Assembly: GCA_900466745.1 (NCBI GenBank) | Contig: UBNE01000028.1 | Location: 124,001-188,000 of the forward strand | DNA: 64,000 bases | Direction: 5' to 3' | Origin: Hyphomicrobiales bacterium | GTDB lineage: Bacteria; Pseudomonadota; Alphaproteobacteria; Rhizobiales; Beijerinckiaceae | Part shown: positions 19,202 through 25,911 of the stretch, in pieces | How positions within the stretch are numbered: the stretch's first letter is position 1 | How the letters are laid out: the number at the start of each line of letters is the position of its first letter | Notes under the pieces: model-generated | Seen by the model: only the letters and a program-made list of their open reading frames with translations | Told to the model about the DNA's origin: nothing | Database searches by the model: none | Program-made: the position numbers and the translations under genes

Positions 19202-19838
19202 TGAGTTTCCTTTCGAGCGCCCGGCTCAGCCGCGACAGCGGGTAGCAGAGCGCGAAGTAGAGAAGGCCGGCGATCCCGAAGACGAGAAAGGGCTGGAAGA
19301 GCGAGTTGTTGATGACCTGGCTCGCCCGCGTCAGCTCGACGAAGCCGACGACCGAGGCCAGCGAGGTGTTCTTGAGGACCTGGACGAGGAACCCGACCGT
19401 GGGCGGGGTCGCGATCCGCATCGCCTGCGGCAGCACCACGTCCCGCAGCGTCTGCCAGCGGCTGAGCCCCAGGCATTCCGACGCCTCGGTCTGCGTGCGC
19501 GGCACGGATTGCACGCAGCCGCGCCAGATCTCGCCGAGAAAGGCGCTGCAATAGATCATCAGCGAAAGCGCCGCTGCGACGATCGCCGGAAGCTCGAAGC
19601 CGAAAAGGGCGAGGCCGAAATAGATCAGGAAGAGCACGATCAGCAGCGGCGTGCCCTGGACGACGTCGACATAGAGGCCCGAGAGCCCCCGGACCCAGCG
19701 CACCTGCGCGGTGCGCGCCAGCATGACCAGGAAGCCGGCGAGGCAGCCCAGCACGAAGGCGAGCAGGGTCAGCACCACGGTCCAGCCCGTCGCCTGCAGC
19801 AGATAGAGGAAATGGGTGAGGGTGAAGCCGCCCATCAC
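19176..19838 (-). CDS. Polar amino-acid-type ABC transporter permease, 220 aa
   Basis: This is a HisM/GlnP-type inner-membrane permease. VDVVQGTPLLIVLFLIYFGL and the EAA loop EASECLGLSRWQTLRDVVLP are both conserved signatures. There are about five membrane segments. The first two codons are Met-Met; the start could be either. It is paired with the homologous permease encoded immediately upstream (19843), a gap of four bases, which suggests a heterodimeric translocator. Confidence 0.88.
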   Translation of the reverse strand: MMGGFTLTHFLYLLQATGWTVVLTLLAFVLGCLAGFLVMLARTAQVRWVRGLSGLYVDVVQGTPLLIVLFLIYFGLALFGFELPAIVAAALSLMIYCSAFLGEIWRGCVQSVPRTQTEASECLGLSRWQTLRDVVLPQAMRIATPPTVGFLVQVLKNTSLASVVGFVELTRASQVINNSLFQPFLVFGIAGLLYFALCYPLSRLSRALERKLNGGRRQPA

Positions 19839-19842
19839 AGCC

Positions 19843-20526
19843 TCACAGCGGGGTGCCGAGGCGCCGGCGGCGCGGGAAGATGAGCTGTCCGAAGCCGTAG
19901 AAGGCGAGCTTCAGCAGGACGGCGAGGGCGAGGTAGAGGACCGCCACGACGATATAGGTCTCGAAGGCGCGGAAGCTGAAGGACTGGACGTTGTTCGCCA
20001 CCGCCGTCAGCTCCTCGGCCGAGATCTGCGAGGTGATCGAGGAGGCGAGCATCATCAGCACGAACTGGCCGGTGAGCGCCGGATAGACCCGCTCCAGCGC
20101 CGGCCGCAGGATGACGTCCCAGTAGATCTGCGGCTGCGACAGGCCGAGCGCCTGGGCCGCCTCGATCTGCCCGGGATGGATCGTGTCCATGCCGGCGCGC
20201 ACGATCTCGGCCGTGTAGGCGCCGACATTGACGACGAGGGTCAGGACGGCGGCGGCGAAGATCGGCAGGCGCAGGCCGATGCTCGACAGGCCGAAGAAGA
20301 TGAAGAAGATCTGGATGATGTAGGGCGTGTTGCGGATCAGCTCGACATAGAAGCCACAGAGCCGTTGCAGCAGCGGCGAGGCGCTGCGCCGGCCGATCGC
20401 GCAGAGGATGCCGATGGCGAGGCCGAAGACCACTGCGAAGGCGGTCATCGTCAGCGTGGTCAGGGCGCCGTCGAGGAAGTCCCTCCAGTAGGGGAGCAGG
20501 GCGCCGAAATCGAACTGGTACCGCAT
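19843..20526 (-). CDS. Polar amino-acid-type ABC transporter permease, 227 aa
   Basis: This is the second PAAT permease, with FYVELIRNTPYIIQIFFIFF, AEIVRAGMDTIHPGQIEAAQ and the EAA loop ALGLSQPQIYWDVILRPALE. It begins 20 bases after the kduD stop, so transporter and catabolic enzymes form one leftward transcription unit beginning at the GntR gene. The physical link between a PAAT importer and kdu genes is what makes a sugar-acid substrate plausible. Confidence 0.88.
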   Translation of the reverse strand: MRYQFDFGALLPYWRDFLDGALTTLTMTAFAVVFGLAIGILCAIGRRSASPLLQRLCGFYVELIRNTPYIIQIFFIFFGLSSIGLRLPIFAAAVLTLVVNVGAYTAEIVRAGMDTIHPGQIEAAQALGLSQPQIYWDVILRPALERVYPALTGQFVLMMLASSITSQISAEELTAVANNVQSFSFRAFETYIVVAVLYLALAVLLKLAFYGFGQLIFPRRRRLGTPL

Positions 20527-20546
20527 CGGACGCGCTCCTCCTCAGC

Positions 20547-21323
20547 CTAGCGCGCCAGCCAGCCGCCATCGACCGGCAGCACCACGCCATGGACATAGGC
20601 GGCCGCGTCCGAGGCGAGGAACACCGCCGCCCCGCCGAGCTCCTGCGGCTGCCCCCAGTGCCCGGCCGGGATGCGCGCCAGGATCGCCGCGTTGCGCTCC
20701 GGATCGGCCCGCAGCGCCTGCGTGTTGTTGGTCGCGAAATAGCCGGGCGCGATGGCGTTGACGTTGATGCCGTGCTGCGCCCATTCGCAGGCGAGCAGCC
20801 GCGTCAGCCCGGCGAGCCCGCTCTTCGAGGCGGTGTAGGAGGGGATGCGGATGCCGCCCTGGAAGGAGAGCAGCGAGGCGATGTTGATCACCTTGCCGCC
20901 TCTGCCGTCGGCGAGCATCCGCTTCGCCACGGCCTGGGTCAGGAAGAAGCCCGACTTCAGGTTGACGTCCATCACCGCGTCCCAGTCGGCCTCGGTGAAG
21001 TCGATGGCGTCGGCGCGGCGGATGATGCCGGCATTGTTGACCAGGATGTCGAGCCGCGAACCGTCCGCCTTCGCCGCGGCTTCCGCCTCTTGCACGATCC
21101 GCCCGATCGGCTCCAGCGTGGCGAGGTCGGCCGTGATCGCGTGGAAGGGCCGGCCGGTCGCGGCGACCAGCGCCTGCGTCCCGGCCATGCCCGAGCGGCC
21201 GACCGCGACAATGCCGGCGCCGGCCTGCGCCAGCGCCACCGCGATCGCCTGGCCGAGGCCGGTATTCGCCCCGGTGACGATGGCGGTGCGGCCGCTCAGG
21301 TCGAAGGGCGAGCGCCCGGACAT
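20547..21323 (-). CDS. kduD: 2-dehydro-3-deoxy-D-gluconate 5-dehydrogenase, 258 aa
   Basis: This is an SDR with TGANTGLGQAIAVALAQAGA as cofactor loop, NNAGIIRRADAIDF, catalytic Tyr/Lys in IPSYTASKSGLAGLTR and the KduD-typical NVNAIAPGYFATNNTQALR. KduD reduces 3-deoxy-D-glycero-2,5-hexodiulosonate (DKII) to 2-keto-3-deoxygluconate with NAD(P)H in unsaturated-uronate catabolism. It starts on the last base of kduI (TGATG junction), so the two steps are made together. A generic gluconate 5-dehydrogenase is the alternative, but adjacency to kduI favours KduD. Confidence 0.9.
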   Translation of the reverse strand: MSGRSPFDLSGRTAIVTGANTGLGQAIAVALAQAGAGIVAVGRSGMAGTQALVAATGRPFHAITADLATLEPIGRIVQEAEAAAKADGSRLDILVNNAGIIRRADAIDFTEADWDAVMDVNLKSGFFLTQAVAKRMLADGRGGKVINIASLLSFQGGIRIPSYTASKSGLAGLTRLLACEWAQHGINVNAIAPGYFATNNTQALRADPERNAAILARIPAGHWGQPQELGGAAVFLASDAAAYVHGVVLPVDGGWLAR

Positions 21324-22159
21324 CAGCGCAGCTCCCCGGTCGCGACCATGTCCATGTCGGTGTAGTCGACATTGTCGCCGCCCATGCCCCAGATGAAGGA
21401 ATAGGCGCGGGTGGCGACGCCGGAATGGATCGACCAGCCGGGAGAGAGGATCGCCTGCTCATTGGCGACGACGAGGTGGCGGGTTTCCTGCGGCTCGCCC
21501 ATCAGATGGAAGACGCGGGCATCGGCGGCGAGGTCGAAATACAGATAGATCTCGCAGCGCCGGTCATGGGTATGCGCCGGCATCGTGTTCCAGATGCTGC
21601 CTTCCTCCAGCGTGGTCACCCCCATCACGAGCTGGCAGGTCTCGCAGACGCCCGGGATGATGTACTGGCGGATGACGCGCTTGTTGGCGGTGGCCTGCTC
21701 GCCCAGCGCGATGGTCTTGGCCTCGGCCTCTCGGATCACCCGCGTCGGGTGCGCGGCATGGGCCGGCGTCGAAAGCAGGTAGAACTTGGCCGGGTCGTCG
21801 TCGTCGTCGCTGGCGAAGGAGACCTCGCCGGCCTCCTTGCCGACATAGAGCGCGTCGCGCTTGGCCAGCGCATGGTCCTTGCCGCCGACCGTGACCTTGC
21901 CGGGCCCGCCGATATTGACGACGCCGAGCTCGCGCCGCTTCAGGAAGGCGTCGGTGCCGACCGCCTTTGGGGTCGGCAGCACGACGGCGCCGGCCGTCGG
22001 CATGGCGCCGCCGACGATGGCGCGGTCGAGATGGCTGTAGGTCAGCCTGACCTCGCCGGGCACGAACAGGGTTTCGATCAGGAAATGCCGGCGCAGCGCC
22101 GCGGTGTCGAAATGCTTCACGGCTTCCGGGTGTGAAACCTGGCGAATATCGATGGTCAT
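21323..22159 (-). CDS. kduI: 5-dehydro-4-deoxy-D-glucuronate isomerase, 278 aa
   Basis: This is a bicupin protein of full family length. Metal-ligand pattern PAHTHDRRCEIYLYFDL, plus HLMGEPQETRHLVVANEQA and WSIHSGVATRAYSFIWGMGG, are diagnostic for KduI. It isomerises 4-deoxy-L-threo-5-hexosulose uronate (from unsaturated uronates of pectin, hyaluronate or similar polymers) to 3-deoxy-D-glycero-2,5-hexodiulosonate. The start (MTIDIRQVSHPEAV) overlaps the end of the GntR gene by four bases, which couples enzyme production to its likely regulator. Confidence 0.94.
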   Translation of the reverse strand: MTIDIRQVSHPEAVKHFDTAALRRHFLIETLFVPGEVRLTYSHLDRAIVGGAMPTAGAVVLPTPKAVGTDAFLKRRELGVVNIGGPGKVTVGGKDHALAKRDALYVGKEAGEVSFASDDDDDPAKFYLLSTPAHAAHPTRVIREAEAKTIALGEQATANKRVIRQYIIPGVCETCQLVMGVTTLEEGSIWNTMPAHTHDRRCEIYLYFDLAADARVFHLMGEPQETRHLVVANEQAILSPGWSIHSGVATRAYSFIWGMGGDNVDYTDMDMVATGELR

Positions 22160-22914
22160 GTGGTCTCCAGTCGGGTGTTCGGCTGAGGGGAGCGACGTGG
22201 CCGCTCCGAGCCTTCGCCCATGTCGAAATAATGCTGGTTCAGCTCCGCCACGGCGGCCAGGTCGTCGGACAATTTGCCGAGATGCTCGCCGATGGCGCGG
22301 GCGGCCGCATCGGCGTCGCCCCGGCGGATCGCCGCGAGCACCGCGCCGTGCTCGGCGAGCACGCGCTCCATGCGCCCCTGCTGGGGCAGGGTCAGGCGGC
22401 GGAAGCGGTCCATCTGCAGCTTGACCTGCTGGGTGAAGCGCCAGATCCCCGGATGGCCGGCGAGCGCGGCGATGCCGGCATGGAAGGCGTCGTCGGCGCG
22501 GTGGAAGAGCTCGCGGTCGCCGCGCGCGGCCAGCCCGGCCATGTCGTCCATGATCCGCGCCAGCGGGTCGGCGAGGCCGGCGCCGCGTTCGGCCGCGAGC
22601 CGGGCGCAGGTTTCCTCCAGCGCGCGGCGGATGATCAGCGCCTCGGGCAGGGTCCGGAACGGGATCAGCGCCGCGAAGGTGCCGGACTGCGGAAAGATCG
22701 AGACCAGCCCTTCATCGGCGAGCTTCAGCAGCGCCTCGCGGACCGGGGTGCGGCTGACCGAATAGGCTTCCGCGATCTCCTTCTCGGAGATCGGCGCGCC
22801 CGGCGCGATGGTCAGCGAGACGATCTCCGCCCGCAGCGCATCGCGGATGATCGAGGCGGCTGTCCGCCGCCCGGCCGCGCTGGTCCCTGCAGCGATCTTG
22901 CTGCCGATGGTCAA
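22156..22914 (-). CDS. GntR-family regulator with FCD domain, 252 aa
   Basis: Residues about 17-85 form a winged helix-turn-helix (ISEKEIAEAYSVSRTPVREA is the recognition part) and about 95-225 an FCD ligand-binding domain with conserved His/Asp positions (FHRADDAFHAGIAALAGH). Start is TTG: the frame has no upstream ATG, no nearby downstream ATG, and GGGAGG stands seven bases before the TTG. It is the first gene of the kduI-kduD-transporter-aldolase unit. UxuR/KdgR-like members of this family repress uronate genes until a pathway intermediate binds. A palindrome at 22950-22963 is its likely operator. Confidence 0.88.
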   Translation of the reverse strand: MTIGSKIAAGTSAAGRRTAASIIRDALRAEIVSLTIAPGAPISEKEIAEAYSVSRTPVREALLKLADEGLVSIFPQSGTFAALIPFRTLPEALIIRRALEETCARLAAERGAGLADPLARIMDDMAGLAARGDRELFHRADDAFHAGIAALAGHPGIWRFTQQVKLQMDRFRRLTLPQQGRMERVLAEHGAVLAAIRRGDADAAARAIGEHLGKLSDDLAAVAELNQHYFDMGEGSERPRRSPQPNTRLETT

Positions 22915-22949
22915 TGGGCGCCCTCCCGAGGCGTGTCTTTCAGCGATTC

Positions 22950-22963
22950 ATATACTAGTATAT
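22950..22963. promoter_or_regulatory. Perfect 14-bp palindrome, likely operator of the GntR regulator
   Basis: ATATACTAGTATAT is its own reverse complement and sits 36 bases before the TTG start of the GntR gene in otherwise GC-rich DNA. FCD-type GntR proteins bind short AT-rich palindromes of this size close to their own promoters. Auto-repression of the whole kdu operon is the natural reading; it is not proven. Confidence 0.65.
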
Positions 22964-23311
22964 CAGTTGATGGCAACAGGGGCGGCGCCGCGGCGCGGCG
23001 CGGCGCGGCTGCGGGGCCGGCGGCCCCTTCGATCGTCCGGCAAGGGGCGTCGCGCCGCCCGGCGCGGGCCGCCCGTCCGCAGGCCGATCCGGCCTTCGCG
23101 GCGAGCGCCGCGCGGGGAGGGCGGCCGCATCCCGCCGCATGCGAAAAGGCCCACCGATACGGATCGGCAGGCCATGCAGATGTCGGGAATGGGGCGGCCG
23201 GCGCAGCGCTTTCGGGGCTCGCAGGCTTCCGGGCGGAAAGCCGCCCGGAAGCCTGTCATGCGCGGGAGAGCCCGGGCAGGGCGCCCGGCTTCCTGCCCGA
23301 CCCGCGGGGCT
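22964..23311. other. GC-rich intergenic region, no gene recognised
   Basis: The 348 bases between the GntR promoter and the CBS-BON gene contain tandem GGCGC-type runs near 22983-23000 and one very stable hairpin (listed separately). No frame here gives a recognisable protein or has a convincing ribosome binding site. Confidence 0.5.
23222..23255 (-). terminator. Strong hairpin downstream of the CBS-BON gene
   Basis: CAGGCTTCCGGGCGG (23222-23236) and CCGCCCGGAAGCCTG (23241-23255) form a perfect 15-bp stem with loop AAAG, about 56 bases after the stop of the leftward CBS-BON gene. It probably marks the 3' end of that transcript. No U-run follows on that strand, so it may act as a processing barrier rather than a classic terminator. 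Confidence 0.6.
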
Positions 23312-24025
23312 TCACGCCTTGTTCGGGGGGTCCGGCAGGATGTAGATGCCGGACAGCGGCTCGATCCAGGCGAGCTGGTCCTTGACGCCCTTGACCCCCG
23401 GAACGTTCTCGGCGGCGACGCGGGCGGCGTCGCGCGCCCGTTCGTCGAAGATCGCGCCGGAGAGCTCGGCGATCCCGTGATCGACATCGACCCGGATGGC
23501 GTTGGACCAGGGCTGCTTCGCCAGCTCCTCGGCGATCGCCCGGCGGATGCGCTCGTCGTCGTTGGCGGCGGGAGCGGAGGCGGGGATGGAGCGCAGCATG
23601 GCGCGCATCAGATCCGACCGCGCCACGATGCCGACGAGCTTGCCCTTGTCGACGACCGGCACCCGCTTGATCTTGCGGGCGATCATCAGCTCCACCAGGT
23701 CCGCGAGCGAGGCTTCGGCCGAGATCGTCACCGGCTCGGCGGTCATCACCTCCTCGACCTTGCGGCCATGGGACTGGACGTATTCCGCCGCGTCCTTGCC
23801 GGGGCTGATGAAGAACTGCAGCCATCGCGGCCGCCTGCGGGCGGTGCCGAGTTCGCCGCGCCGCAGGAAATCGCCCTCCGTCACGATGCCGACAAGATGC
23901 CCGTCGCCGCTGACCACGGGAAGGCCGCTGATATGGTTGCCCAGCATCAGCTTGACGGCATCCTCGACCGAGGCGGAAGGCTCGACCCCCACCACCGGCG
24001 AGGTCATGATTTCTGAGACGCGCAT
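23312..24025 (-). CDS. CBS-pair and BON domain protein, 237 aa
   Basis: Two CBS motifs (residues about 1-60, VSEIMTSPVVGVEPSASVED; about 88-148, VEEVMTAEPVTISAEASLAD) are followed by a BON domain at about 158-225 (IRVDVDHGIAELSGAIFDER). CBS pairs bind adenine nucleotides and BON domains are linked to membranes or stress. There is no signal peptide. CBS-BON proteins of this layout are common next to universal stress proteins and PHA genes in alphaproteobacteria. The exact role is unknown. The gene starts with ATG; GAGGATCGAC is upstream as a binding site. Confidence 0.85.
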   Translation of the reverse strand: MRVSEIMTSPVVGVEPSASVEDAVKLMLGNHISGLPVVSGDGHLVGIVTEGDFLRRGELGTARRRPRWLQFFISPGKDAAEYVQSHGRKVEEVMTAEPVTISAEASLADLVELMIARKIKRVPVVDKGKLVGIVARSDLMRAMLRSIPASAPAANDDERIRRAIAEELAKQPWSNAIRVDVDHGIAELSGAIFDERARDAARVAAENVPGVKGVKDQLAWIEPLSGIYILPDPPNKA

Positions 24026-24139
24026 GTCGATCCTCCGGACAGCCTGCTGATTTCAAACGTCGAACGGTACAAGGCCGGGCCGCTGCCGGGCGTTCGCGCG
24101 ATCCTGCCGATCGGGTCGAAAGGCCGGAGCGGGCCGGGT

Positions 24140-24376
24140 TCAATCATCATCGTTCCCCCGGCGGCCGCCGTCCAAGGGAATCCAGCGATCGCCGGCCTTG
24201 GCATAGGAGCGCTTGACCGCGGCCCAGGCGATGCGGTGGGCGGTCTCCTCGCGACCGGGATCGGCGGCATGGGCGGCGAAGGCATGGTTGAAGGCCGCGC
24301 GGTAGATATCCTGCGCATGCGTCGGCAGGTGGCCACGCACGGAGGGCGGCAGATCGGCATTGCTCGCATAGGGCAT
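24140..24376 (-). CDS. chaB: ChaB family protein, 78 aa
   Basis: The start giving MPYASNADLPPSVRGHLPTH is chosen because the family begins exactly here; the frame extends upstream without similarity. The conserved ChaB core is complete: LPPSVRGHLPTHAQDIYRAA, then ETAHRIAWAAVKRSYAKAGD and RWIPL. ChaB was first described as a regulator of the ChaA cation/proton antiporter in E. coli. In alphaproteobacteria it occurs in stress clusters. The acidic tail GRRGNDDD ends the protein. The gene starts next to, and pointing away from, a broken GNAT sequence. Confidence 0.88.
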   Translation of the reverse strand: MPYASNADLPPSVRGHLPTHAQDIYRAAFNHAFAAHAADPGREETAHRIAWAAVKRSYAKAGDRWIPLDGGRRGNDDD

Positions 24377-24701
24377 CGAGGACATCCTCCAGCTCGGACG
24401 CCGCTGCGTCCATGGCGATGGGCGCGCCTCCTCGGCTGACATCCGCCTGGCCTGCGACGACGCCTCGCAGAAAGGCGAGGTGGCGATCTCGATCCGCAGC
24501 GAGCACAAGCACAAGGGCACCGGCTGGGAGATGCTCGGCTATGTCTGCGAATCGGCTCGGGCCAGGGGTGTGAAGGTCATCGAGTCCCTCGAGGACCGCC
24601 GGAATCGCGAGGCGATCGAGATCGAGCGGGAGCAGGGCCTCGAGGTCGAAGACTGCCCCGACGACGCCCGTCTCGTCATCGTCAGAAAGACGCTCGGATA
24701 G
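24372..24701 (+). pseudogene. C-terminal remnant of a GNAT acetyltransferase
   Basis: From about 24423 the frame reads ADIRLACDDASQKGEVAISI, then RSEHKHKGTGWEMLGYV with the GNAT acetyl-CoA loop (K-x-K-G-x-G) and an end resembling the last third of Pat-type protein acetyltransferases. An in-frame stop (24369-24371) precedes it and no plausible start or binding site is present. The first two thirds of a GNAT fold are missing. A GTG at 24480 could give 73 residues, but these would lack most of the fold. It lies back to back with chaB. Confidence 0.65.
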
Positions 24702-24800
24702 CGCCGGGGCGCGGCGGGCCGGGAGGGTCCGCCGCTTCGGCCGGGCGAGATCATCGCGCATCCTTCGGACGCGGTAACAATGATCCATCTCATTGCTGGT

Positions 24801-24846
24801 GCATCGGATTTTTTGGAAAAGTGGATTCCTCCTTTGGGTCCGATGC
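24801..24846. repeat. 46-bp palindromic intergenic repeat, copy A
   Basis: The element begins GCATCGGAT and ends TCCGATGC, and its arms can fold on each other. Copy B at 32584-32629, read on the opposite strand, has the same length and aligns over its full extent; a more diverged copy C is at 60094-60140. It lies immediately downstream of the universal stress protein gene (two bases after its stop), where it may act as a transcript end. Confidence 0.75.
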
Positions 24847-24847
24847 T

Positions 24848-25738
24848 TTAGTGGGCGAGAAGGAGCGGCACGGGGGAGCTTTCGAGCAGGTCCGCGGTCA
24901 CGCCGCCCAGCACCCATTCCCGGAAGCGCGAATGGCCGTAGGCGCCGACCACGATCAGGTCCGCGGAGATCCTGCGCGCCTCGGCGAGGATGGCGTCGGT
25001 CGCGGTGGTGTCCGTGTTCAGCACGGTCGCCGTCGCCTCGACGCCGTGGCGGGCGAGATGGGCGCTGATGTCGGCGAGGACTTCGGCGCCGCCCATCCGG
25101 CCATGGGCCTCCTCCCTGACCGCGACGACATGGACCTGCGTCGCCTGCGCGATCAGCGGCAAGGCCTCGGCCACGGCCCGGGCGCTCTGGCGCGTATCCG
25201 TCCATCCGATCAGCACGGTCCGGACCGGCGCGCGCGGCGCGGCTTCGGGCGGCAGCAGGTACAGCCCCCGGCCTCCGTCGAACATCACGCTCTCGATCAG
25301 GGGGCGCCAGCGCGCCTGGTCCTCGTCGCGCGGGCAGCTCGCGACGAACAGGTCGTTCCAGCGCGCCTCGGTGGCGACGGCCTGCTCGAGAAGGCCGGGG
25401 AAGGCGTCGAGGCGGCGCAGCTCATGCGCGGGGCCGAGCCGGGTCAGCCGCTGGCGCAGCCGCTTCTCGCTGGCGTCTCCTTCCTCGGTGACGGCGTCGA
25501 CCAGTTGCCCGATCGCGGTGATGCCGAAATCGCCGGCGAAAAGAGCGGGGTCGGGCAGGAGATTCGTGAAGATCCCGGTGATGCGCGCGCCATGCTGCTC
25601 TGCCAGCGCTTCGGCATGGGCGAGGCGCGCCTCGTCTTCCGGCGAGCCGTCGAGATGGACCGCGATGTCGCGATAGGCCGTGCCGCGAAGGGCCAGCGCC
25701 TGTGCCGCGCCGCCCGGGGAGAGAGTGCTGCCGTTCAT
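24848..25738 (-). CDS. Universal stress protein with two Usp domains, 296 aa
   Basis: The start giving MNGSTLSPGG has a GGAGG binding site; an upstream ATG at 25816 would add 26 residues and cross the FixK-like box. Two tandem Usp domains are visible: residues about 24-150 (YRDIAVHLDGSPEDEARLAH) and about 170-296. The second keeps the ATP-binding signature G-x2-G-x9-G-(S/T) in GAYGHSRFREWVLGGVT; the first lacks it. Such tandem Usp proteins are induced by oxygen limitation or stationary phase. It is divergent to the alcohol dehydrogenase gene and shares its promoter region. Confidence 0.9.
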   Translation of the reverse strand: MNGSTLSPGGAAQALALRGTAYRDIAVHLDGSPEDEARLAHAEALAEQHGARITGIFTNLLPDPALFAGDFGITAIGQLVDAVTEEGDASEKRLRQRLTRLGPAHELRRLDAFPGLLEQAVATEARWNDLFVASCPRDEDQARWRPLIESVMFDGGRGLYLLPPEAAPRAPVRTVLIGWTDTRQSARAVAEALPLIAQATQVHVVAVREEAHGRMGGAEVLADISAHLARHGVEATATVLNTDTTATDAILAEARRISADLIVVGAYGHSRFREWVLGGVTADLLESSPVPLLLAH

Positions 25739-25802
25739 GCCGACCTCCGCGTCGATGGCTGCTCTTGCGCCGCTATCGAGCGACGAAACCGGGCGGGCCA
25801 CA

Positions 25803-25816
25803 TTGATTTCCGTCAA
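25803..25816. promoter_or_regulatory. FixK/FNR-like box between universal stress protein and alcohol dehydrogenase genes
   Basis: TTGATTTCCGTCAA fits TTGA-N6-TCAA, the palindromic site of FNR/FixK regulators (rhizobial FixK2 consensus TTG(A/C)-N6-(T/G)CAA). It lies 65 bases before the stress protein start and 95 bases before the alcohol dehydrogenase start, suitable for activation in one or both directions under low oxygen. Confidence 0.65.
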
Positions 25817-25911
25817 ACGGCACGGGATCTGCGGCCGTTTTGCGCTGAATCAATGCAGCCGCGCGGTTTTTCGGCAAGCTGGCACGATCTCGACGATTTC
25901 GGAGAGCGATC

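Noticed and set aside
22983-23000. Tandem GGCGC runs suggesting a repeat array
   Set aside because: The stretch is too short and irregular; it is ordinary low complexity in GC-rich spacer DNA.
24778-24795. Inverted repeat CAATGA-N6-TCATTG
   Set aside because: It is short and lies downstream of the stress protein gene rather than in a promoter; it is probably chance next to the palindromic repeat.
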